Of a stretch of 21,517 nucleotides of DNA, positions 15,319-20,785 are shown one piece after another (position 1 is the first letter of the stretch; each line of letters begins with the position of its first letter). Origin of the DNA: a virus; the IMG/VR virus record IMGVR_UViG_3300046028_002315, positions 1 to 21,517 of that record. One strand, 5' to 3'. The notes beneath the pieces were generated by a model. It saw nothing but the letters and a program-made list of their open reading frames with translations, searched no databases and had not been told where the DNA came from. The translations under genes and the position numbers were made by a program.

Positions 15319-17177
15319 TACACAAACGTCCTGTTCTGTTCTGCTAATAGAGTGTCGATGTTGACAACCATACGTTTTCTTTGTTCTGAACGTGATAAGA
15401 ATGGGTTTTTCATATGGTGGGTCTGGTGTAAACCTTGGTTGAGCCACTCACGTGCTCTGATCTCACAGAACCAGAGGGCCATCACCATATCTGTCTTGCC
15501 CTTAGTCGTCGGAGACCAGGTAATAAGTTGCTCCATTAACGCTTTGATATTCTCTGTTTGATCCGAAGGAAGATGGATAAGATTATCTCGATGGTGTTTA
15601 CCATCAGGCTGCTTCGTTCCAAACAAAGTGGACATACTGGCAACTCCGAATCCTGAGTCCCATTTGTTATTTCCTGTGTGGTGTTCACGCAAAATCACAC
15701 CTTTGGTAGCAAGGAAGGATCTAATTCCCTCATCTTGGGTAAGGAAGGACTGAAAAGCATTACGTTCAACAATCCATTCGGCAGGATTGTAAAGATTAGT
15801 CCAATCGAGTATAAGCGTCCTGATTTGAGCAGGGGTAGGACGCGATATCTTAGTAGCGTCAACAATGTACCTTTTATGAGAGTGACGATCAACTGCGTAA
15901 CATACCGCTGCTGTATCTCCGACCATAGCTGGGTCGAGGCCACAGACGAAACTAAAACCCGTGAGGTCTTTGGGGTGACCAGGATTGCCAGGTACCAGAC
16001 GTCCTGCTTTTCGCATTCCATCAATAGAACCTTTCACACATACTTGGTCAAAGATGGCATCATCAGAAACATCCTGCTGTTGGTAAATTAAAGCCCAAGT
16101 ACTTGCATCCATTGCTTGACGTTCGTTGTATAAATGCGGTCCGTACCAGCGGGGATATAATCCCTCTTCTGTCTTATGGTCTTCAGTCTGACCATCAAAG
16201 GGTTGATCTGAATAAGGCCAGAGCGTAACCCACTTCTCTGGGTCTTCATCTGTCTCAAGTAGAGCTGGCATAGCCAGATATGTCCACGGGACCAAGCCAC
16301 CTGGATATCTGTCAGGGTTTCGTAGTTCTTTGTATAAATCTACTGAAGCAACGCGGGTACCGATTACTACCAACTTACCCGTCGGGTTAAGACGGGAGCG
16401 TACATCTTGGGTGAGCCAGCGAATCTGCTTCTCAAACTCATTAGCGTTCTTTAAGGTAACAGCATCATCTACGATGATCATATCGGCACGCTTACCGTAA
16501 ATCTGACCGCCGATACCTACGGCTTCAATGTTGGGGTCTTTTTCGCTAGACTCACGGAGTTCATCTCCAAAGACTACGCGGGTGGCTTGCCACGATGCAG
16601 ACTTAGAGTTAAAGCCGACGCCTGCGGCGTAAGCGCTCTGCAGGTCTTCATACATCGGATGAGTAAGTCTTTGCTTGATGGCGTAGAGGAAGTCTGCTGC
16701 AAGCTGTTGAGTCTGAGAGACTATCAAAACTCTAAAGTTAGGGTTGGAGGCTACCTTCCAAGTCACATAGTCCACAGTGATGGTGATGGACTTGGCGTGG
16801 TTCGGTGGGATGTTAATAAGGATACGGTTATCAGCGGTACCCTTCTCGTACTTCATAGAGGGGTGGTGCCAAGAAGGGGCTTTAGCCTCTATCACATCCA
16901 CCAGGTTCTGCTGGTGGGCAAAGGTCTTCTGGTGGAGATAGCGCTGGCGAAAGCCAGCAAAGTCTAATTCGTGTGCTTCAGTATCTGCAAAGTTCTTGGA
17001 ACGTAGGCCTAGCCTCGTTCTATCCATCTTATCTTTGAAGCCAGGATCTGTACGGCGGTAGTACTCGTAGGACTTCATAGAACGTCCTGCGGAGGCTACC
17101 GCTTGTTCTACAGTCATTCCTTCAGCTACTGCTGTAAGGATGACCCGCTTTGCAATCTCAGCGGTATTCTCAGCCAC
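15318..17177 (-). CDS. terL: Terminase large subunit (packaging ATPase/nuclease), 619 aa
   Basis: Motor that pumps DNA into the prohead and cuts it. Motifs, numbered from a GTG start at 17177: Walker A PPNHAKS at 124-130, Walker B MIIVDD at 233-238, coupling motif VVIGTR near 270-275. RNase-H-like nuclease residues are in GLDPAM (D415), IVERNAF (E471) and TDMVMALW (D563). Residues 1-70 look like an HTH (VEQAVASAGRSMKSYEYYRR), as if small-subunit function were fused; no separate small subunit is seen in the window. The frame also has a GTG at 17213, but only 17177 has a ribosome site (GGGAG, spacing about 7). Confidence 0.93.
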   Translation of the reverse strand: MAENTAEIAKRVILTAVAEGMTVEQAVASAGRSMKSYEYYRRTDPGFKDKMDRTRLGLRSKNFADTEAHELDFAGFRQRYLHQKTFAHQQNLVDVIEAKAPSWHHPSMKYEKGTADNRILINIPPNHAKSITITVDYVTWKVASNPNFRVLIVSQTQQLAADFLYAIKQRLTHPMYEDLQSAYAAGVGFNSKSASWQATRVVFGDELRESSEKDPNIEAVGIGGQIYGKRADMIIVDDAVTLKNANEFEKQIRWLTQDVRSRLNPTGKLVVIGTRVASVDLYKELRNPDRYPGGLVPWTYLAMPALLETDEDPEKWVTLWPYSDQPFDGQTEDHKTEEGLYPRWYGPHLYNERQAMDASTWALIYQQQDVSDDAIFDQVCVKGSIDGMRKAGRLVPGNPGHPKDLTGFSFVCGLDPAMVGDTAAVCYAVDRHSHKRYIVDATKISRPTPAQIRTLILDWTNLYNPAEWIVERNAFQSFLTQDEGIRSFLATKGVILREHHTGNNKWDSGFGVASMSTLFGTKQPDGKHHRDNLIHLPSDQTENIKALMEQLITWSPTTKGKTDMVMALWFCEIRAREWLNQGLHQTHHMKNPFLSRSEQRKRMVVNIDTLLAEQNRTFV

Positions 17178-17183
17178 AGTAAC

Positions 17184-17198
17184 TCTCCCATCGGGAGA
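17184..17198 (-). promoter_or_regulatory. Hairpin covering the terminase ribosome site
   Basis: Perfect inverted repeat TCTCCC-GAT-GGGAGA. The right arm is the ribosome-binding sequence for the GTG at 17177, six bases away. If the mRNA folds this way the site would be hidden, which could hold down terminase translation. If the true start is 17213 the repeat is merely coding. Confidence 0.4.
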
Positions 17199-17222
17199 TA
17201 GATTTATCCCCACTAAAATGTA

Positions 17223-17251
17223 GCGCCGCTTGCGCTACGCTATCGCGGCGC
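17223..17251. repeat. Inverted repeat GCGCCGC / GCGGCGC
   Basis: Arms at 17223-17229 and 17245-17251, 15-base loop. In the late transcript it would lie just before the terminase start. A second long-range pair links CGCTACGC (17233-17240) with GCGTAGCG (17316-17323), so alternative folds are possible. Confidence 0.6.
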
Positions 17252-17256
17252 AGGCT

Positions 17257-17285
17257 CTCGCGTTCAGCCTACAGGCCAACGCGAG
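17257..17285. repeat. Strong 12-bp hairpin
   Basis: CTCGCGTT (17257-17264) pairs with AACGCGAG (17278-17285), and inside it GCCT (17267-17270) pairs with AGGC (17273-17276) around a 2-base loop. It is the most stable-looking fold in the leader of the late operon. No T-tract follows on either strand, so it is not a typical terminator. Confidence 0.65.
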
Positions 17286-17346
17286 GTAGGTCTGCTTCCC
17301 CCTACACCCTAAAGGGCGTAGCGTGAGCGCAGCCCACTGAACGGTC

Positions 17347-17375
17347 GCAAATGCTGGACTGGTGGTCGCATTTGC
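17347..17375. repeat. Inverted repeat GCAAATGC / GCATTTGC
   Basis: Arms at 17347-17354 and 17368-17375, 13-base loop. It lies at the predicted start of the leftward late transcript (about 17376), so it could be an operator or a 5' end stem-loop protecting the mRNA. Confidence 0.55.
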
Positions 17376-17382
17376 TCCCTAC

Positions 17383-17410
17383 TGTATATTAGGCGGGAAA
17401 AAAAAGTCAT
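17383..17410 (-). promoter_or_regulatory. Candidate leftward (late) promoter
   Basis: On the minus strand, ATGACT (17410-17405), a 16-base spacer, then TATACA (17388-17383); each box matches 4 of 6 consensus bases. A perfect inverted repeat GCGGGAAA/TTTCCCGC (17393-17400 with 17410-17417) covers the spacer and -35 box, as an operator might. It would give a leader of about 160-200 bases before terminase. Confidence 0.4.
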
Positions 17411-17441
17411 TTCCCGCATAATGGCAAAAAATCTTTATAGA

Positions 17442-17457
17442 TGTGACTAACGTCACA
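17442..17457. promoter_or_regulatory. Perfect CRP/GlxR-type palindrome
   Basis: TGTGAC-TAAC-GTCACA fits TGTGA-N6-TCACA exactly, the consensus of CRP-family regulators, including actinobacterial GlxR/Crp. It lies 10 bases upstream of a TATAAT box, centred near -30 from the expected start. That position overlaps the -35 region and would favour repression of the rightward promoter or a role in the leftward direction. Confidence 0.55.
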
Positions 17458-17473
17458 GATATAGCGGTATAAT
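17443..17473 (+). promoter_or_regulatory. Candidate rightward promoter with TATAAT box
   Basis: TATAAT at 17468-17473 is a perfect -10 box. The best -35 is GTGACT (17443-17448, 4 of 6) with a long 19-base spacer, inside the CRP-type palindrome. Two copies of AATACGGAC (17471-17479 and 17480-17488) follow and overlap the likely start point near 17480. Confidence 0.45.
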
Positions 17474-17479
17474 ACGGAC

Positions 17480-17581
17480 AATACGGACGAAGCAAAAGGG
17501 ATCGACTTTAGTCGAGAAATTTTGTGAGGGAGTACAGTATACGCCGCCGCGCAATTCAACACCCCCGCGTCGTCGTTTTTT
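17480..17581 (+). ncRNA. Candidate small RNA, about 100 nt
   Basis: Bounded by the TATAAT promoter on the left and a hairpin plus six T on the right. It contains a short internal hairpin TCGACT-TT-AGTCGA (17502-17515) and no good start codon with a ribosome site. The only open frame (GTG at 17524) lacks such a site and runs past the terminator. Existence of the RNA is inferred from these signals only. Confidence 0.4.
17541..17581 (+). terminator. Candidate rho-independent terminator
   Basis: ACGCCGCCGCG (17541-17551) pairs with CGCGTCGTCGT (17566-17576) with two C/T mismatches, followed directly by TTTTTT (17576-17581). GC-rich stem plus T-run on the plus strand fits intrinsic termination. 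The 14-base loop and mismatches lower confidence. Confidence 0.5.
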
Positions 17582-17595
17582 GCTGTGCCTATCTC

Positions 17596-17651
17596 GTCTC
17601 ACATAGTGAGACTGTGGATAAAGATGTGGATAACTTTCATAATAAAGTTAT
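17596..17651. other. Candidate replication origin: two DnaA boxes and AT-rich inverted repeats
   Basis: Two perfect DnaA boxes in the same orientation, TGTGGATAA at 17613-17621 and 17625-17633 (reverse of TTATCCACA), 12 bp apart. To the left lies a perfect hairpin GTCTCAC-ATA-GTGAGAC (17596-17612). To the right lies ATAACTTT/AAAGTTAT (17630-17637 with 17644-17651) in an AT-rich stretch, a likely unwinding site. A near-match TTATCCCCA is at 17204-17212. Use as an origin, through host DnaA, is inference. Confidence 0.55.
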
Positions 17652-17724
17652 GGGCGTGCTACCCCCTCGGCACTCTCGCGCCTCGTAATAATTCTCTGCC
17701 GATAGATAATAAACCGCTGCAGCT

Positions 17725-17743
17725 CTGGACCGATACGGTCCAG
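17725..17743. repeat. Perfect inverted repeat CTGGACCG-ATA-CGGTCCAG
   Basis: Eight-base arms with a 3-base centre, between the DnaA boxes and the rightward promoter. It may be a protein-binding site or hairpin. No T-tract follows. Confidence 0.6.
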
Positions 17744-17818
17744 CTCAACCCGTCTCACTGGTCCGCGCCACTATCTCAACCCGCCGCTGATAGTTGAAAG
17801 TTCAACTAAGTCTCAACC
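17744..17818. repeat. Three CTCAACC repeats and a TAGTTGAA/TTCAACTA palindrome
   Basis: CTCAACC occurs at 17744-17750, 17775-17781 and 17812-17818 in the same orientation. Between the last two lies a perfect palindrome TAGTTGAA-AG-TTCAACTA (17791-17808) whose right arm shares TCAAC with the repeats. They could be iterons for a phage initiator or repressor sites. Confidence 0.4.
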
Positions 17819-17884
17819 TATCCTCGAGACTTTCGACCCGTCTAGATATGTCCAGTCATAACCGACACGCCGCAGCTTTACTTG

Positions 17885-17912
17885 TTGACACTTACCCTAA
17901 CTATGGTAATCT
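17885..17912 (+). promoter_or_regulatory. Rightward promoter P1
   Basis: Perfect TTGACA (17885-17890), 16-base spacer, TAATCT (17907-17912, of the TAnnnT type used by actinobacteria). The spacer holds TTACCCTAA and, with GGTAA at 17905-17909, an imperfect dyad. The same spacer motif recurs in P2. The predicted start near 17919 gives a 45-base leader to the first gene. Confidence 0.65.
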
Positions 17913-17920
17913 TCTCTTAC

Positions 17921-17938
17921 TAGCTAGATTAGCTAGAT
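17921..17938 (+). repeat. Tandem TAGCTAGAT repeat in the P1 leader
   Basis: Two exact 9-base copies side by side, starting at about +1 of P1. GCTAGATT also occurs downstream of P2 at 18382-18389. It may be a binding site for a regulator of initial transcription. Confidence 0.5.
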
Positions 17939-17963
17939 GAACTTACTAGAAGGGTAAACTAGA

Positions 17964-18152
17964 ATGAAGCAAGTAACCAAGTCAGAGCTCAATCAGCTCG
18001 CAGTCGGTGGTAAGTCAGCTCTCGCAATTATCCAGCGAGCTATCAAAGAGGATAATTACGCTGAAGCTCTGGAGTATTGGGCCTATCTGAACCATATGGT
18101 AACGGGCCTAAAGCTCGGAATCGATGCCCGTCGAGTCCAGAAGGGAGCATAG
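17964..18152 (+). CDS. Small helical protein, 62 aa (first gene of the rightward operon)
   Basis: ATG at 17964 with AGAAGGG upstream at about 9 bases; stop TAG. Begins MKQVTKSELNQLAVGGKSAL, with a two-helix pattern (AIIQRAIKEDNYAEALEYWA, then LNHMVTGLKLGID). Resembles a small helical-hairpin protein; no known family recognised. As the first gene behind promoter P1 it is probably expressed early. A regulatory or host-interaction role is possible but unproven. Confidence 0.72.
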   Translation: MKQVTKSELNQLAVGGKSALAIIQRAIKEDNYAEALEYWAYLNHMVTGLKLGIDARRVQKGA

Positions 18153-18154
18153 TC

Positions 18155-18331
18155 GTGACACGTAAAGATTATGAGTTGATATCCAGAGTGTTTGCTCACT
18201 TCTCCACAATATGCGAGCTGAATGAGACTATCGGCGGCCGCATCGCTGAACGCCTAGCTGAAGATTTAGCTGAAGATAACCCTCGGTTTGATTCCGCTAG
18301 ATTCCTTAGAGCTTGCGGCCTAGATTCCTAG
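18155..18331 (+). CDS. MTRKDYELI-type actinophage protein, 58 aa
   Basis: A longer frame starts at 18077 inside the previous gene, but GTG at 18155, two bases after that gene's stop and with AAGGGAG upstream, gives the family start MTRKDYELISRVFAHFS. The C-terminal NPRFDSARFLRACGLD matches the ending FDxxRFLxACG that I recall from many mycobacteriophage and other actinophage proteins of this size. Function unknown. It is a good marker for an actinobacterial host. Confidence 0.82.
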   Translation: MTRKDYELISRVFAHFSTICELNETIGGRIAERLAEDLAEDNPRFDSARFLRACGLDS

Positions 18332-18335
18332 TTGC

Positions 18336-18372
18336 TGGACTATTACCCTAAGAATGGTAGACTTAGGGTAAT
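18336..18372 (+). promoter_or_regulatory. Rightward promoter P2 with 10-bp operator-like palindrome
   Basis: TGGACT (18336-18341), 16-base spacer, TAGACT (18358-18363). The spacer matches that of P1 at 13 of 16 positions, including TTACCCTAA and ATGG. In addition ATTACCCTAA (18342-18351) and TTAGGGTAAT (18363-18372) form a perfect inverted repeat across the -10 box, a typical repressor position. Confidence 0.6.
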
Positions 18373-18421
18373 GGCCTAGTCGCTAGATTGGCGGCAGGAT
18401 AGCTTGAAGGGAGCTAGTTAG

Positions 18422-19141
18422 ATGGACACTATGAACGCAACGCGGACCGAGCAAGTAATCTATGAGATGCTGACTGAGAATACGGGCCGCCACTTACTCG
18501 ACTCTGGCGGCGATAGCGGGAGAGCGTGGCAGCGTAACCAAGTGAAGACACTGGAAGACTTCCGCGATGAAGCTCGCGTTCACTTTGACGCTCGATACTA
18601 TGACGCGACCCTCTCGACTTTCCATCACCTAACCGAGAAGTTGACCTACTCGGAGGAGTGGACGGAAGAGCTCAACGATTACGCCGCTAAGCGTGACGAT
18701 TATTGGCTTGAGATAATGGAGAGCTTCCCGCAGTCTATGGGATGGAAGCTAGTGTTTACTGATAACAGCTATAACCACGAGTCAATTCTCTCTCAAGTGA
18801 TTCAGTACTGCGTCTATTACACTGGAGAAGAGTACCTAGTAGCGCTTCAGATTCACGGGGGAGCTGACGTACGCGGCGGCTATACCCGTCCACGCATCTT
18901 CTCGATGGATGAGGAGTATGCGCTAGTGATGGAGGATGCGTCCATCTATTGCACTGGAGACGCAGTAGATAGCGACGGGCCGCACCGATTCGATTACAGC
19001 GGCAGCGAGTGGACCTATGAGGGAAGCTACTCCCGCGAGTATGACCCTTATGCGATGAGTCAGAGAGCTGACCTACTCAAGCTCGACTATCTCCCTTGCG
19101 CTATCTGCGGCGCACCTATGAAGAATGGAGCGCAAGTATGA
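18422..19141 (+). CDS. Conserved phage protein with TGRxxxDSGGxxGRxWQRN motif, 239 aa
   Basis: ATG at 18422 follows GAAGGGAG at 8 bases. The motif TGRHLLDSGGDSGRAWQRN (residues 21-39) and ALQIHGGADVRGGYTRPRIF (141-160) are features of a widespread family of phage proteins of unknown function, recognised from memory. Also present: a central helical part, and a C-terminal CAIC (Cys226, Cys229) that looks like half of a zinc knuckle. The gene follows promoter P2. Conservation of the Gly-rich motifs suggests an enzyme or substrate-binding fold, but no reaction is known. Confidence 0.78.
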   Translation: MDTMNATRTEQVIYEMLTENTGRHLLDSGGDSGRAWQRNQVKTLEDFRDEARVHFDARYYDATLSTFHHLTEKLTYSEEWTEELNDYAAKRDDYWLEIMESFPQSMGWKLVFTDNSYNHESILSQVIQYCVYYTGEEYLVALQIHGGADVRGGYTRPRIFSMDEEYALVMEDASIYCTGDAVDSDGPHRFDYSGSEWTYEGSYSREYDPYAMSQRADLLKLDYLPCAICGAPMKNGAQV

Positions 19142-19281
19142 AGAGGGTAATCGCTGGCCTAGCTATCGCAGCACTGGCCTATCTATGGCTCAACGTGGAG
19201 CCAGTATATGGAGACTGTAGGCAGACTATCGAGGGAGAAGTCTGCGACCTAATCGGATACGAGTGGAAGGGAAGCAAGTAA
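19138..19281 (+). CDS. Small exported or membrane protein, 47 aa
   Basis: ATG at 19138 overlaps the previous stop (ATGA). It starts MKR followed by a hydrophobic run VIAGLAIAALAYLWL (residues 4-18), then NVEPVYG, a possible signal-peptidase site, and a short tail with Cys27 and Cys36 that could form a disulfide. Topology fits a tiny secreted or membrane-anchored protein. Phages often use such proteins at the host envelope, for instance in superinfection exclusion; this is speculation. Confidence 0.68.
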   Translation: MKRVIAGLAIAALAYLWLNVEPVYGDCRQTIEGEVCDLIGYEWKGSK

Positions 19282-19832
19282 TGAACGCAGTAATAGGGAA
19301 AGTGGAAGTCTCAACGCAGTGTGAATGCTACGCGTGTGAGACGTGCAATATGAGCTACGTAGGGGAGGGAGAATGCTCGGAGTGTGATACAGCGCTGACT
19401 CCCGCTCGATATTGTGACTCCATATGCTGGGAGGATGCTAACAATATGGCGGAAGAGATAGTGGAAGATTATCTCAAGTTGATGGATAACCCTTCCCGTC
19501 TACGTATCGAGGGTCGACGTATGGGATGGCAGAATCTCAGTGGTCACGCTGACGTGAAGCCCACGTGGGCAGCGATACGCGATGCCCTATGGATAAACGG
19601 TGAGCTGAAGCTGACTCTGAAAGTGGAAGAGGGAGGGATATTCACTGCCCGTCGATACTCTCACGATGAGCCAGTGGGAGCGAGCTTCAGTATCTATCCC
19701 GTGAAGCATATTCCCGACACGATGGACTTAGATGAAGCTATCAAGCTGGAGATAGTCGATGAGTATGGATGCCATAAGGGATGCGGGAATTACTTCTATG
19801 ACTGCCAGTGTGAAGGAGAGGGAGCACGATGA
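19281..19832 (+). CDS. Cys-rich zinc-ribbon-like protein, 183 aa
   Basis: A start at 19263 exists, but ATG 19281 overlaps the previous stop (TAATG) and has AGGGAAG upstream. The N-terminal CECYACETC block (Cys14, 16, 19, 22) plus CSEC (Cys32, 35) and Cys45/Cys49 suggest one or two zinc ribbons. A second group at the C-terminus has C164, C168, C175 and C177 (CHKGCGNYFYDCQC). The middle contains AAIRDALWINGELKLTLKVE. No family recognised. Zinc binding, and perhaps nucleic acid or protein binding, is inferred from the Cys pairs. Confidence 0.72.
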   Translation: MNAVIGKVEVSTQCECYACETCNMSYVGEGECSECDTALTPARYCDSICWEDANNMAEEIVEDYLKLMDNPSRLRIEGRRMGWQNLSGHADVKPTWAAIRDALWINGELKLTLKVEEGGIFTARRYSHDEPVGASFSIYPVKHIPDTMDLDEAIKLEIVDEYGCHKGCGNYFYDCQCEGEGAR

Positions 19833-20017
19833 AGTTATATGAGATGGCAGTGGTAACTCAAGTCGTAATGGTCCGAGCCAATAGCGAGGAGGAGGCTGAA
19901 GCTAAGTATGACGCATACTTCAGCGAGGAGGAGTGTCCCTGCGGGTCCGAGGGATGCGACTGCGTGAATGATAATGAAGATTGTTACCATATAACTAGCG
20001 AGATAGGAGAAGAGTAA
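19829..20017 (+). CDS. Small acidic protein with C-terminal Cys cluster, 62 aa
   Basis: ATG overlaps the previous stop (ATGA). Begins MKLYEMAVVTQVVMVRANSE with a beta-strand-like VVTQVVMVRA followed by EEEAEAKYDAYF, the strand-helix pattern of many small phage proteins that bear a V(V/E)A(N/D)(S/N)EEEA motif. Then come five Cys in ECPCGSEGCDCVNDNEDCY. Very acidic overall. Function unknown; the Cys group could bind zinc. Confidence 0.7.
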   Translation: MKLYEMAVVTQVVMVRANSEEEAEAKYDAYFSEEECPCGSEGCDCVNDNEDCYHITSEIGEE

Positions 20018-20211
20018 TGACTAAGTATCTAGCCAATGAGAATGGAGATTGGTGGACAGTCGATGAAGGAGAGGGATACCTATTCCTAATAGATGACACC
20101 GACCCAGCTATTATGGAAGCGATGAAGAGCGAGGATGCGTCGCCTGATGACGATAAGTTCGAGCGCTTTATTCAGCGTTATGGGACGGTGGTCTATGTCG
20201 AAGGAGTATAG
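20017..20211 (+). CDS. Small acidic protein, 64 aa
   Basis: ATG shares a base with the previous stop (TAATG). Reads MTKYLANENGDWWTVDEGEG, then YLFLIDDTDPAIMEAMKSED, and ends FIQRYGTVVYVEGV. The pattern of a Trp-Trp N-terminal strand and an acidic helix is seen in small phage proteins. No family name can be given. Its last 17 bases overlap the next gene. Confidence 0.7.
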   Translation: MTKYLANENGDWWTVDEGEGYLFLIDDTDPAIMEAMKSEDASPDDDKFERFIQRYGTVVYVEGV

Positions 20212-20449
20212 ATTCGACGTGATAGTCAGAGTCGAAGAGGATGACTATAAACGGGTCGCAACAATGGAGATATATGACGTAGAAGATAGCGACCCAGTGC
20301 GCCTACCAATAGCGGAAGAGAGCGTCCCTTACTATCAGGGAATGGACTTAGGTAGATTGGGCTGGAGAGCGTGGGACTGTATAGCTATCCCGCCAGCGCC
20401 AATGCCAGAGATAGATGACCTAATCAAGCAAGAGGAGGAGAGCAAGTGA
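20195..20449 (+). CDS. Small acidic protein, 84 aa
   Basis: The frame extends upstream to 20135, but the ATG at 20195 is the better start (MSKEYRFDVIVRVEEDDYKR), with GGTGG just before it and a 17-base overlap of the previous gene. Next come a beta-rich part (ATMEIYDVEDSDPVRLPIAE), then WRAWDCIAIPPAPMPEIDDL and an acidic end. No function recognised. Confidence 0.66.
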   Translation: MSKEYRFDVIVRVEEDDYKRVATMEIYDVEDSDPVRLPIAEESVPYYQGMDLGRLGWRAWDCIAIPPAPMPEIDDLIKQEEESK

Positions 20450-20613
20450 GACCTACAGAAAATACTATCAACGACTTATCGCAGTGGGTATTAGACGTGC
20501 TGCCTAACGCTATCTTCAGCGAGATAGGCGGGGAGCTAGTGATACACACTGGACTTACTGAAGACCTAGGCGGGTACCTATACCCTATAGAAAAGGAGGA
20601 AGACGATGAATAA
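20446..20613 (+). CDS. Small protein of the VIHTGL type, 55 aa
   Basis: GTG start at 20446 overlaps the previous stop, with GAGGAGGAG upstream. Reads MRPTENTINDLSQWVLDVLP, then NAIFSEIGGELVIHTGLTED and LGGYLYPIEKEED. The order of a helix ending LPNA, a Gly turn, VIHTGL and then a terminal strand resembles a group of tiny phage proteins I have seen in actinophages and cyanophages. Function unknown. Confidence 0.68.
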   Translation: MRPTENTINDLSQWVLDVLPNAIFSEIGGELVIHTGLTEDLGGYLYPIEKEEDDE

Positions 20614-20785
20614 AGAATATCTACAAGCCAAGGCTGACCTATGCAGGGACCTAGCCATCCAGCAGATGGTCGATGGCAATAGCGGGGAAGCTGGTAAGAA
20701 TCTCATCAGGATGGTAAACGCACTGAATGAAATCAGTCTCATCAATTACAAGGAGGAGAAGAATGAAGCTAATAAACTTCTATGA
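20606..20785 (+). CDS. Small helical protein, 59 aa
   Basis: ATG at 20606 overlaps the previous gene by 8 bases, with AAAGGAGGAAG upstream. Reads MNKEYLQAKADLCRDLAIQQ, then MVDGNSGEAGKNLIRMVNAL and NEISLINYKEEKNEANKLL. Predicted helical throughout, with one Cys. Its tail overlaps the next gene by 23 bases and contains that gene's ribosome site. No family recognised. Confidence 0.62.
   Translation: MNKEYLQAKADLCRDLAIQQMVDGNSGEAGKNLIRMVNALNEISLINYKEEKNEANKLL

Larger units (their letters stand above)
17178..17963. other. Divergent non-coding control region
   Basis: About 750 bases between the leftward late operon and the rightward operon contain no convincing gene. GC content varies sharply: GC-rich and palindromic at 17220-17340, AT-rich around 17380-17480, GC-rich at 17541-17575, AT-rich at 17610-17655. 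The individual elements are listed separately. Divergent operons meeting at an origin and control region is a common phage layout. Confidence 0.8.

Noticed and set aside
15319-15447. N-terminal extension of the 102-residue basic protein into the terminase gene
   Set aside because: It would overlap terminase coding by 130 bases and lacks a ribosome site; the TAATG-coupled ATG at 15318 fits the operon pattern.
17309-17371. 20-residue leftward leader peptide (MRPPVQHLRP...)
   Set aside because: AGGGAG lies just upstream of the ATG, but the frame is explained by the palindrome GCAAATGC/GCATTTGC and no amino-acid pattern suggests attenuation.
17524-17690. GTG-initiated frame across the candidate small RNA
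   Set aside because: No ribosome site, and it passes through the terminator-like hairpin and the DnaA boxes; Arg/Val/His-rich text looks random.
17585-17797. 70-residue plus-strand frame in the control region
   Set aside because: It runs through the DnaA boxes and palindromes, has no ribosome site and its composition is not protein-like.
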